Of a stretch of 64,000 nucleotides of DNA, positions 1 to 9,697 are shown in pieces. The stretch is from positions 558,001 through 622,000 of the forward strand of contig JAMAHW010000012.1 in assembly GCA_023627715.1 (NCBI GenBank), read 5' to 3'. Made by a program: the position numbers and the translations under genes. The notes under the pieces were generated by a model. The model did no database searches, was not told where the DNA came from, and worked only from the letters and a program-made list of their open reading frames with translations. Source of the stretch: Periconia sp. R9002 (taxonomy: Eukaryota > Ascomycota > Dothideomycetes > Pleosporales > Periconiaceae). Within the stretch, counting starts at the first letter, position 1, and every line of letters begins with the position of its first letter.

Positions 1-2
1 AG

Positions 3-1214
3 ATGCGATTCAATCGCCAGAGTCGCACTGCTGTTTGGATGCGCATGGCTCGTGGTATGCTGCCCGATCCTTCCAGCGGCGATTCCAAGGGCGGACTTCC
101 TGGAAGAGAGGTCTGGTCTGGCATTGATTTACCCTTGTTCCTGGCTGCGGGCGAATGTGACCAAGTCACCCCCGTAGAGAATGTCCGACGCATCGTTTAC
201 TTCCTCGGGCGAGATCCCGCCGCCATTGAACCCCCAAGCACACGCGCCAGTTTGCCCATCGCAGCTGCTCCTTTTGACCCATCCACCGTTGACCCTCAAA
301 TCGACGAGCTCAAGCACCAGGATTCCGGTGTCGACACCAACGATATTCCAACTGTTGCACTTGATGTCCCAGCTCCCAAATCATCCGCCACGTCTACTCA
401 CGATGGCTCAACGGAGATCGACGCAGCCTCCGCCGACGCAAGCACCGCCATCTCAGACGGAACTCCCGACTCCACATGTCCTCAACCCTGTCCCCGACGC
501 CTCGTCGTCAAGACCGCCATCATGCCTGCGCCCGCTGCGCACTCTCTCATCTTCGCCCCCAGCACCGCACGCATCATCTCCGGTCTCATCGGCACCTTCC
601 TCTCGGACCACATCGACCCGCGTCTCTCGCTTGCCTGGCAACTCCAGTACCTGTCCACTGAAGGCAAGTGGGACGTCAAGAACCTTCGCAAGTGGGCAGC
701 CGTCAAACCCGTCTCGGAGCCCATTGGCAACACGTTCCGCGCCCTCAAGACGCTCCGCGAGGTAGACCCTTCGCACTCGCCCAAAAACTTCGTCCGCGAA
801 TGGGCGGGCAAGCTTCGAGCCGTTGTCGACATCAGCCACGACGCGCCCGTGTACGACCCTAAGGGCCTGGAAGATGGCGGGATCCCATATCACAAGTTCC
901 CCACCGTGTCGAAGCAGCCTCCCACCAAGGAAGAAGTCGAGCGCTTTATCGAACTCATCGACGAGATCCGCGCCGCGCCCCCGCCATCGCCCGACCAGCC
1001 TCAGGCCGAGCTCATCGGCGTGCACTGCCACTACGGCTTCAACCGCACGGGCTTCTTCGTCGTGAGCTACCTGATTGAGCGCAAAGGGTTCACGGTGCAG
1101 GATGCGATTGATGAGTTTGAGAAGAAGAGGCCGCCTGGGATACGCCATCAGCATTTTGTGGATGCGCTGTTTGTGAGGTACAGCAAGGGGTTGGGGCGGG
1201 CGCCCACGCTTTAG
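3..1214 (+). CDS. Alpha/beta-hydrolase / dual-specificity phosphatase fusion, 5' end missing
   Basis: The open frame reaches the left edge, so the true start lies outside the window and the first ATG at 3 is probably internal. The first ~65 visible residues resemble the end of an alpha/beta-hydrolase fold (a GECDQVTPVENV segment, where the fold carries its acidic residue). A Ser/Pro-rich stretch follows, then an AAHSL segment that could carry the hydrolase histidine. The C-terminal ~150 residues are a cysteine phosphatase domain with the P-loop HCHYGFNRTG (C-X5-R), about residues 340-349, as in dual-specificity and mRNA-capping-type phosphatases. The two-domain arrangement is inferred from these segments. 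The catalytic Cys and Arg are present. The frame stops at TAG 1212-1214. The substrate cannot be told from sequence. No intron is visible in this part. Confidence 0.75.
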   Translation: MRFNRQSRTAVWMRMARGMLPDPSSGDSKGGLPGREVWSGIDLPLFLAAGECDQVTPVENVRRIVYFLGRDPAAIEPPSTRASLPIAAAPFDPSTVDPQIDELKHQDSGVDTNDIPTVALDVPAPKSSATSTHDGSTEIDAASADASTAISDGTPDSTCPQPCPRRLVVKTAIMPAPAAHSLIFAPSTARIISGLIGTFLSDHIDPRLSLAWQLQYLSTEGKWDVKNLRKWAAVKPVSEPIGNTFRALKTLREVDPSHSPKNFVREWAGKLRAVVDISHDAPVYDPKGLEDGGIPYHKFPTVSKQPPTKEEVERFIELIDEIRAAPPPSPDQPQAELIGVHCHYGFNRTGFFVVSYLIERKGFTVQDAIDEFEKKRPPGIRHQHFVDALFVRYSKGLGRAPTL

Positions 1215-1353
1215 AGTCTGGAAGGGGTTTTTTTTCCCTCTTCTATTCTTTTTTCCATCCTTCTTCTTTGTTGTTGTGTTGTGTGGTATGATTAGCGTGC
1301 TTTGGGAATCTTCTTTTTTTCTATTCTTTTTCACTGTTAGGTTCGGGTAGGGA

Positions 1354-1374
1354 TTAGGGTTAGGGTTAGGGTTA
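1354..1374 (+). repeat. Interstitial telomere-like (TTAGGG)3 tract
   Basis: Three perfect tandem TTAGGG units followed by TTA. Degenerate G-rich units lie just before (1337-1353, with a GTTAGG and a GGGTAGGG) and GGTTATTGGGG follows. TTAGGG is the telomeric unit of most filamentous ascomycetes. The tract sits about 140 bp after the stop codon of the first gene, so it is probably in its 3' UTR. Confidence 0.85.
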
Positions 1375-1526
1375 TTGGGGTTCAAGGCTGGGTTAGATTG
1401 GGGGTTTCTTCGTTAGGATGCAGTGTGTATAAATTCTTAATGATGTTATTCTGTTGTTTGTTTTCTTTTCAAGCGGGACAGGAGAGAGGAGAGAGGGCAG
1501 ATGGGTGTATTGTTTGTTTTGCTGTT

Positions 1527-1551
1527 GTATGGTATGGTATGGTATGGTATG
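1527..1551 (+). repeat. GTATG pentanucleotide microsatellite
   Basis: Five tandem GTATG units without interruption, in the spacer between the phosphatase fusion and the GH115 gene. Confidence 0.9.
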
Positions 1552-2078
1552 AAAGCTTGATACGTTGTGTCTTTGAGATTCTTGATTTTTTTTAGATGGT
1601 GCTTGTTGCTTGTGAGCGTGTGAGGTTTTTTTTTCAGTTGTAAACGTTGATGTCATGGCATGTTGGATGGGTAGAAAGATGGGTGTGAAAGTCCTGCCCC
1701 CAAGAACACTCTTGAATATATACATATATCGTTTCTGTCATCTTTTGTATGTATAACGTGGTGTTGCGTATATAGTTAGATGGGACGGACGTATGAGTAG
1801 ATAGATGGGTAGGTATACAGCTGTGTTGTGTGGGTGAAGTTGCGTGATGTGGTTTTTTGGGTGCGTTGAGTGTGGAGAGAGGGATGGAGGTAATAGGGTA
1901 GGTAGGTGGGTGAGGAAGGATGGATAGGGTGGTCCATGATGAACAGTGTGAAGAGAGGGGGAAGAAGAGAAGTAAGAATTGTGTGTGTTGATTGGAAATT
2001 TATACGAGGAAGTTTAACTTTGTCAAAGAAAGCCTTTCCCAATTCTTCAAAACGAAGAATATATATCAATAGAACTGA

Positions 2079-5000
2079 CTAGTTGACTAAAACAACCGTC
2101 CCATTCCTACCACCACCCCCAAACCTCCAACTCTCGGGCGGCCCATTATGACTCGTCCTCACACCCCCCAAATCCAACACCACCCTCTGCAACACAACAT
2201 TCGCCTCGACCAACCAAATCTTCAACGTATGCTTCCCCGGTTTCACCTCGCCCCAATTCGTCGTGTTAAGCCACGCGCTCTGCGCAACCGCGACACCCCA
2301 TCCGACCGGGAAATCTGGTTGTGGACGATCCGTGACGAACGCGCGACGCTGCGGGGGCAAATCGTCGATCTGCGCAATGTACGCGAGGGGCTTCTTGGGG
2401 GAGATGTTGTGGGTTGGGGAGAGGATGAGGGTGAGGTTGAGACCCTTGGATTTCGTGGTCGGGGTGAAGGTGTAGAAGTCGTATTCGAGGAGTGGGGCTG
2501 TGGACGTGGTGAGGGACTCTGCGAGCGGGTTGGAGAGTTTGAGGGCGGAGAGCGTGCGGCCGTAGCGCGGGAGGAGTGTGTAGGTTAGGTTGCCTGAGGG
2601 GGTGAGGCGCGTGTAGTGTTCTGCTTCGAAGGCGAGTTCGGCGCCGGCCTCGACGAAGCCGGCTGTGAAGGAGGGCGGGAGGGCGGTGTTGTTGACCATG
2701 ACGTTGATGGTGGGGCGACCGCCCTGGGTGCCGTAGTCGGTGGAGGAGCTGATGTTGAGGGCGACCTTTTTGCCGTACGAGGCGGGGACTTGGGACCAGT
2801 CGACGTCGACGTAGACGCGCGTGTCGTTGTCGGTAGGGGAGATGCGGCCTTGGGATTGGGAGAGTTTGATGAAGGGTTCGGTGGTGATGTTCCAGGTGAA
2901 GGGCTGCGTGCCGACGGAGAAGATTTCGAGCCAGCGCTTGGGGCTGAAGGGGGTTAGAGGTGGGAGGTCGAGCGAGTTGCCGCCGTTGGAGTGCCAGATG
3001 TCGTCGCCTGGGACGGTGGCGTTGCTGCCTTCGACCGTGACGCCCATGTCGCCTGAGAGGGCGCGTTCGTCGGTTTGGACCCACCGGAGGAAGGGCGTGC
3101 TTTGTCTCATGGGTTGTTGCCAGTAGCCTTGGTAGCCGAGATGGGTCTGGTCCATCATGTGGTTCCACTTTCCGTTGAAGAGTTCGTGATATCTCTTGGT
3201 GAATCCGTTGTCCTTCTTCATGCCAGCGATCACGTAGTCCATCCATCTGTTGGCACTGTTGCGTCCCTGTCCCGAGTAGATCTGGTTCCTTGCGCCGCCG
3301 ACCTGGACTGCGATGTGGTTGCCACCAGCAAGCACAGGGTGCAGAATCATCTCGTAGAAAGATCCCTTCTGGGCCTCTGGGAGGTCATCGTAGATAGTCT
3401 GGGCTCGCTTTGCGATGTCTGCCCACTGTGCAAGAAGTTTGTCGGCCTCTTCGTAGTTGAGGATGCTATAGCTACTGGGCTCGACCCACTCGTACTTGCG
3501 CATGTTGGCGAGAAATTTGTAGGTGTCGACAATCTCTGCAATCTCTTGGGCATGGCTCTCCTCAAAGTTGCGCTTCGCCCACCCCTCGAGCCATTGTGGA
3601 ACCGAGGTCTCGTCGTAAGCATCCATGTCGTACGCCAGGTCGAACCAGTGGCTGATAGGGATTTCATAGGGTTTGATATCACCAACATTGACGATCCAAA
3701 TCCTATCGGCTTCGCGAGCACGCGCCAAGGACATTTGATCGTAGGTTTTCTGGAGTTGGATCGTGTCGATCCACTTGTAGTCACGCGAGTCACCGACATA
3801 GTCAAAGTGCTGTGTCTAGTCAGTCTTGCTGAATGCAAAAAATTGAGTTCGAAACTTACATAATAGACACCAGCTCCACCAGATCGCTTCTTCTCGTCTC
3901 CAACTGGAAGTCTCCGGATGTTCTGCCAGTTGTCTTCAGTCCAGAGCAGCGTGACGTGATCGGGGACCTTCATGCCCGCCTCGAAGTAATCCTGCACTTC
4001 CTTGTACAAGCACCACATCTGCGGAACCTTGCTAGCGTCTCCATATACCTTGTCCATAATTTCCTGTTGAGAATTGACGACGGCCTCGAGCACAGCGGTT
4101 TGGACATCACCAGACATGGCCGTGTCATCGTATCCGCGCATACCAACGGTGATGACGTTCTCATAAGGCTGAGCACGACGGGCACCTTCTTCGAAGAATT
4201 TATAAACCGATGCGTTGTTCGTAGCCCATGACCAGTTCTGATCGGTGCCCTTGGCGATCCGGGTCCATTCTTTGGTAGCTCTGTCCATAGGCTCCGTGTG
4301 AGAAGTACCCATGACAATGCCATATGCGTCTGCAAGCGGCTGATTGCGCAGGTCATCAACATTGAACATGCTGTTCCACATGGCAGGCCACAGATAGTTT
4401 GCCCTGTTGCGGAGGAGGAGCTCGAACACATGTGAGTAGAATACGGCGCCGAAAGCACTGCCGTACTGAGACTTTGGATATCTTTGGTTCGTCCAGCCGG
4501 TTAAGGCAGGTGCTTCGTCGTTGATGAAGAATCCACGGTACTGAACCGTGGGGGTCTTTTGGACTTTTGTTGTCCTCAGCGCGTAGATTTCGTCGTGAGA
4601 TTTGGGTGCGACGTCTGCGAACCAGTACCAAGGAGATACGCCAATCTGCTCAGACACATCGTAGAGACCGTAGATGGTACCGCGCTTGTCACTACCTACT
4701 CTTGTTAGTCCGGATTAAGTTTTCGTAAGTAACCTAAATGCTTACCAGCAATCACAAGAGCTTCGCTAGTCCCATTGATAGGGTTCTTGACCACGGCACT
4801 GACATAGGCTTCCCACTTGCCCTCAATGCTGCTAACATTAAGCTTTCCGCTCTTGATCAAAGCATCGATCAAGCTGGAATTGCCAATTGTGCCCGCAATG
4901 ATGTTTCCGCTTCCAGTACCATTGGTCTGCGCAGTTCCGTTCGAGCTGCTACCCACACTCCAATCACTGCTAATTCCAGTGACATTGAAGATGACAGAAG

Positions 5001-5304
5001 AGGCGTTCGCAGTACCGTTTGAAGTACCGTTCGCAGGACCTTGGCCCACAACAGTCACAGAGCCATTGACACCTGTGACTCGGCCAAAATCGACCGCGAC
5101 GTCGTGAGCAGTGCGAAGTACACCAGGCCAATCGGCAGCATCGAGCCACAAGCTCACAGGCGATGACTTGGAAGCAAGGAAGTAACTCCCATTTTGCGCA
5201 GAGAAGCCAATGGTAGGTTTACGATCCTGGGACAATTCCTTCGCTGCAACGACGCAAGCGCACGACGAGAGGAGGGTCAGCAGAGCGCTCGAAAGCAACC
5301 TCAT
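2079..5304 (-). CDS. Secreted GH115 alpha-glucuronidase
   Basis: Three exons (5304-4746, 4695-3860, 3809-2079) encode 1041 residues. Both introns are 50 bp: the first (4745-4696) starts GTAAG and has a GACTAAC branch point, the second (3859-3810) starts GTAAGT. Joining restores GLYDVSEQIGVSPWYWFADV and then GAGVYYHFDYVGDSRDYKW, both typical of glycoside hydrolase family 115. This family removes (4-O-methyl-)glucuronic acid from internal and terminal xylose of glucuronoxylan. Residues 1-20 form a signal peptide (hydrophobic core, then VVAAKE), so the enzyme is secreted. N-glycosylation sequons are dense around residues 80-130. The large C-terminal half after residue ~600 is beta-rich, as usual in this family. 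The length is slightly above the usual ~950-1000. The start is the only ATG giving a signal peptide. XlnR-like and CreA-like sites lie upstream. Confidence 0.93.
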
Positions 5305-6784
5305 ATTGAGACGTTCTTCTTTCGGAGTCTAGCTCAATAAAGAAAAGACGGTCCGAAAAGAAGATTGACAGAAGCTGCTTCAGCAGGTAGCAAGGAGAGA
5401 AAAAAAGCAAGAAGCTCTCGTCGGTACCTCCTTCACCAGATAGTTCATTGCTGGGGTTAGCTTATGTACTTATTATATTGCTCGTTTGCAGCACCCAGCC
5501 CAGGGACCCAATATCCTAGCCGTAAATCCGAACAAGACTAGGAACGGAGGCATTCGATTCGAGGGTGAATTCCCCAGCGATCGTTCTCTTGCATGCAGAG
5601 TGCCGCCCAGGGGCTAGGTACATGGAACCTAGTTCCACACATCCCCCGGTTATTATATGGTTAAATTGTCCATGCGGTCATTTGCATGCATGGTTCTTCT
5701 AGAAAAACGGTTTGCTAGCCCTGGGACGTGGATCTAAGGCAACGTTTCCCCCTCATAGTGGGAATATCGGGATGATGGGCGTAGTGGCATTCCGTCCAGC
5801 AGGTACTAGTGATTCAGGGGTGGAAAAATTTCTCCGGTGTAACACAAATTGATAGCTAGCTTTATAGGGTGGCAATGGGGATAAGGAAGTGTAGGAAGGA
5901 AGGAATTATGGATTGATGCAGTGGAATGGGGGAGTGGATGAATGGCTAAATGGTGGGGTCTCCACATGGGCTATGCTTGTTCGGCCGTGGCGCGTGGGGC
6001 GTAGACCCCAGTGACCATAGCAGATTGCCTATTTAGGGCGACGAGGGAAACGTTGTTCTTGCAGCCTCGGTGGAAATATCTTGTACCATAAGTCCAAGAA
6101 ATATTGGCAGAGGGAGGCGTATTTCCACTTTACTCAAACTTCTTTCGATGCATGCGAGGTGAATTTAGCATAGCCAAGTTCATACCAGATACGTACCAAC
6201 CTTCCTAAAACAAAGAGATACTATGATACGGGGGTATGAGCAAGGACGATAGTAATCGAATTGCTCGCTTTGAGCTGCACCTAGGTCCTTTGCGATGATG
6301 TTTGAATATCTCCTTTCGTAAACCCGTTGGTGTGCTCTTCTCGTTACTATCCTGGCTTCAATCACTATAAAGATTCATGTAAACTAAACATCATGAAATT
6401 CCTGATCTGAAGAATATTTCCAAAACATTCTTATCCGCAAGCACTCATCAAAGTCACGATCCACGCCAATACACAAAACACCTACAAAAACAATTCAACC
6501 ATGAACCATCCCATCTCATCACCCCCCTCCTCGATAAGTATCCCGATAACCGCCATAATAACCGCACTAGACCTAATCAAGCCTAGCCCCATCTCAATCC
6601 CAACCATCTCCACCTAACTTTTTTCTCCGCTCCGCAACTTGCAATTCACATCCCACTCACACATCCACGACTTCACACTCGCACCCAAGAAACCCTCCGC
6701 TCCCAAAAGATTAAACTCCATTTACCCAACCACCCTACCAACAAACCAACCCTCTCCCACCACCTACGGAAAAATTCCATCAAA
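5305..6784. other. Divergent intergenic region, GH115 / DUF2462 gene
   Basis: 1.5 kb upstream of both flanking genes. Apart from the candidate XlnR/CreA sites I see no gene. The last ~350 bp (6430-6780) are pyrimidine-rich on the plus strand (CCAACC, CCATCTC runs), as is common for the core promoter and leader of fungal housekeeping genes such as the one starting at 6785. Confidence 0.6.
5451..5950. promoter_or_regulatory. Candidate carbon-control sites upstream of GH115
   Basis: A GGCTAAA at 5944-5950 matches the XlnR/Xyr1 consensus for xylanolytic genes, about 640 bp before the GH115 ATG. CTGGGG at 5451-5456 and CCCCGG (CCGGGG on the minus strand) at 5644-5649 match the CreA/Cre1 consensus SYGGRG. 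These are short motifs that also occur by chance. The link to the GH115 gene rests on position and on known regulation of such enzymes. Confidence 0.4.
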
Positions 6785-7122
6785 ATGGCACAAGGCGCCG
6801 TCAAAAAATCCGCAAAACCCACCTCATCCAAAAAGTGCGTCTCCCTCCCCTCCCTCACCCTTCCTCTGTCCCATCTTCACACCAATCAGCCGCTAACCCC
6901 ACAAACAGAAGCACACACCAAACCAGCAAACCAAACCACCGCGCACGAGTAATCAAGCCCAAAAAGCCGACCTTGATCGCACAAGCGAAGCTCAAGAAGA
7001 AGTCGACGAGCGGTCTGACGGGGAAGACGGAGAAGCTGCTTGCGGAGCGCGCGGGGCACTTGGAGGTGCTGAGGGGAGGGAAGAGTGATAAGAAGAAGGG
7101 TATAGAGGGGAAGCAGGCGTGA
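6785..7122 (+). CDS. UPF0390 / DUF2462-family small basic protein
   Basis: Two exons (6785-6834 and 6909-7122) encode 87 residues. The 74-bp intron starts GTGCGT and ends ACAG. Splicing joins [15 protein letters not shown] to the C-terminal part with [10 protein letters not shown] and [18 protein letters not shown]. The MAQG start, the VIKPKK segment and the [15 protein letters not shown] helix are the hallmarks of DUF2462 (UPF0390, the family of the human 'leydig cell tumor 10 kDa protein homolog'). More than a quarter of the residues are Lys or Arg, and the fungal members are short, as here. A nucleolar or ribosome-associated location is suspected from composition, but function is not established. 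The gene converges on mtc1. Confidence 0.85.
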
Positions 7123-7490
7123 GGTGTTATGGGGTGTGTGGGTATCAAGTGTAGGGGAGGTGAGGGGGGATAGTGGGATGGGGAGTGGGGAATGGGTGGA
7201 GGGAACTTGTGGCACTGGGGAACGACAACGGACGACTGCATTCATGGTCGCATGGTGGAAACGGCATAGAGAACAACGGGAAGTTGCGAGCTCGCTGGAA
7301 CAAGCAGAGAGATGGTATTACTTCCACGGTGGGAAATGAGGGAGAGAGGAGCCCGAACGCTCTAACAGGAAAACGGAGATTCAATATATGATGAAGCGCC
7401 CACCTACGAATCCATCCAGACCGCCGAGAGAGGAAAAAAAAGCGACCAACGTCGTATGCAAAAAAAAACTCCATTTCAGTCCATGAACGC
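7123..7490. other. Convergent spacer with both 3' UTRs
   Basis: 368 bp between the stop codons of the DUF2462 gene and of mtc1. It is G/A-rich just after 7122 (GGGGAGTGGGG-type runs) and has A-runs near 7435-7470. I see no gene or structured RNA in it. Confidence 0.65.
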
Positions 7491-9092
7491 TCAGATAATA
7501 CCCGCACGAGCAGCTTCACCGCCACCAGCCTCAATAACCGCTTCCCTCGCCTTACCACGTCCGATACCTCCCTCGCCCACACCCATACGACGCGCCACAT
7601 ACCGCTGCGCAACAATGCCTACGCTCAAGCCAATCGTCTCCTCCATCCACTCTGCAACCCACTCGCGCGGATCGACACCGCCGTCTGCGATGATGTGCTC
7701 GATCTCGGGGGGTAGCTGCGTCTCCTCGCCCGCGGCCTCAGTAGGAGCCGGCGCATCTAGCCACTGCACCCATTTCGCCGGGAACGCCTGGCTGAGCGCG
7801 TTGTAGTTGATGGCGTGGACAGGGTCGTGCAGGTAGATGGCGAAGACGACGAGCTCATCATCTTCTTTGGGGTCTTCGGCGCTGTCTTCGGTCTTCTCTT
7901 TATCTTCGGAGGTTTGCGACGTAGCGAATAGGTCCTTGGGCGATGTGTAGCTGATGGCTTGGAGGGAGAGGAAAATATCGCTGCTGCGAACGGGGTTGGT
8001 CTCGCTCAAGACTTCGGTAGCATGTTTGGCTGCCTCTTCAACGCCACCTCGTGCAGAGAAGAATTCGGTCGAGTAGGCCTCTGCGCTCACGCGCGCGAGC
8101 TTGGTGCCTTCGACGAGGCCTTTGACGACGCTTAGATCGCGCTTGTTTGTATGGCGCCACCAGGGTCCGTCATTCCAGCCGCTACCACCCCCTCGGTACC
8201 CATCCAGGGACGCTCGTCGGTGTGTGGATTCGGAGCCGCGTTGGATGACAAGGAGGTCGCCGCCTTCGACTTGCGACATGACTTGGGAGAAGGTTTGGTA
8301 GATGATGGGATCGAGCGAGGGGTAGCCGATTAGGTCGTGTGTAATGTGGATTTGCAGGCGCTCATGTTGAGAGATGGGTGGTGCGATAGTCTCGAGGATA
8401 TTGGAGAAGGTAGGAAGGGCGCGCTTTTGCAGTTCTCCGCCTAGACAATGTTAGAAATATAGATATAGACGGCAATCAAAGCCAATAGCGCCCTGACGGT
8501 GCAGCTACAGCGGGTTAAACACACCAATGCCGCGCAGAGTTTCTACATTGAGGTTCCCACGCACCTGCTCAGCCCATCGCTGAGCCTCTTCATTCTTCTG
8601 GATTTCCGCATAGGCAGCCTCAGCCCGCTTTCGAGCAGCATCTGCGGTGGCGGTTGCGGTAGAGAGAAGACCTCCCCACCACGAACCTCCTGCTGCGGGC
8701 TGTTTTGGCTCGGGTGGAGGCTCCTGATATGATGATGGTGCAGCAGCGGCAGGAGCAGCATTCTTCTCCTCACTTGAGCGTGTCGACGGGGTAGACGAAG
8801 AAGGGGTCGCGATGCCTGCACGGCGAGGGTTTGTGCTGGCGGCTGAGGCGGTGGAGGCAGCGGTGGTGGACGCGGGCTTGGGGGTGTTGGGCCGGCTGGC
8901 GGGCTTGAATTTCTCAAGGGCCTCCAATTCCTCGAGTTCCTTGAGGGCATCGAGGTCGTTTTTATCGGGCTTGGAGGCGGGTCGCGGTGCCTTTGTGGTG
9001 GCCTTTGAGCTCTTGGGCGGGGGTGGTGCTGCCTCCTCCGCGCCCATCATCTCCAGCTCCGCAAGCTGCTCCTCGACGGTCTTGGGTGGCAT
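7491..9092 (-). CDS. mtc1: Mtc1 (maintenance of telomere capping 1) homologue
   Basis: Two exons (9092-8525 and 8440-7491) encode 505 residues. The 84-bp intron starts GTGTGT, has CTAAC near its end and closes TAG. Joining gives NVETLRGIGGELQKRALPTF, the core signature of the fungal Mtc1/DUF5427 family. The N-terminal ~190 residues are low-complexity: MPPKTVEEQLAELEMMGAEE, then Ala/Pro/Ser-rich sequence and a Leu/Glu coiled segment (DALKELEELEALEKF). A WWGGLL motif and an amphipathic helix precede the folded part. The C-terminus carries the conserved WVAEWMEETIGLSVGIVAQRYVARRMG region. In yeast Mtc1 was found through telomere-capping synthetic phenotypes and sits on ER-Golgi vesicles, so the name is genetic rather than biochemical. 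The frame could extend upstream of 9092, but that sequence is C-rich and leader-like. Confidence 0.88.
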
Positions 9093-9697
9093 GGCGGGCT
9101 GTTGCTGCGATGTGCTGGCCGGGAAGGTGTTGTAGATTGTTGGAGAATGCTTGGGGCGTGGTACATTCACAGGGAAGTCGAGGGGTGGGAATGGGTGCAA
9201 GTAAACAAGCGGGTGAATGTACTTAGGATGATGGCTAGCTCATCAATCAATGCCTACAGTAGGTCTGGTCGGGTAAGGTTACGGTATTGCATTTTAGCGC
9301 GCGACGGTGATTGGCTGGGGAGATTCTTTTTCCCAAGGCGGATGGTCCTTACGTGATACGTTGTCGCTCGCTGTCTTGCTCTGCTCCAGACTGCTCTGCA
9401 TTGCGCCGCAAGACAAAAAGATCAAACATCCAACATCTTCCAAACTTCAGCGCCCCTTGTGCCCATTTCCTTGCATCTTGCCCGCTTGCATTCTCGTTTT
9501 TCCAACTCTTGAATCGCCGTTTTTGCTGCGCTCCGTTCAGCCATCAAATTCTCTCTCCCATCTTGGTCGCCTCGCCTCGCCTTGCGATCCGCGCTACTAC
9601 TACCATCATAACCACTACCACCACCCGTCACATGTACTCTTGAATTCCTAAACTTGCACTACGTCCATCATCCATCTTGCGCCCATCATCGCCTTCA
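9093..9697. other. Bidirectional promoter, mtc1 / RGG-box gene
   Basis: 605 bp shared by two divergent start codons. Sequence from 9360 to 9690 is strongly pyrimidine-rich on the plus strand, as in the leader of the plus-strand gene. There is no coding feature I can support. Confidence 0.6.

Larger units (their letters stand above)
1215..2078. other. Convergent intergenic region
   Basis: It lies between two genes that point at each other. It is rich in T-runs on the plus strand (1220-1330) and GT/GA-rich simple sequence (1780-1990). It holds a short interstitial telomere-like tract and a TATGG pentamer run, listed separately. The open frames here are low-complexity and I support no gene. Confidence 0.7.

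Noticed and set aside
453..1385. 310-codon open frame on the minus strand over the phosphatase gene
   Set aside because: Antisense shadow of a gene with clear catalytic motifs, in GC-rich codons.
2266..3246. 326-codon minus-strand frame inside the GH115 gene
   Set aside because: Arg/His/Pro-rich out-of-frame shadow of the GH115 third exon.
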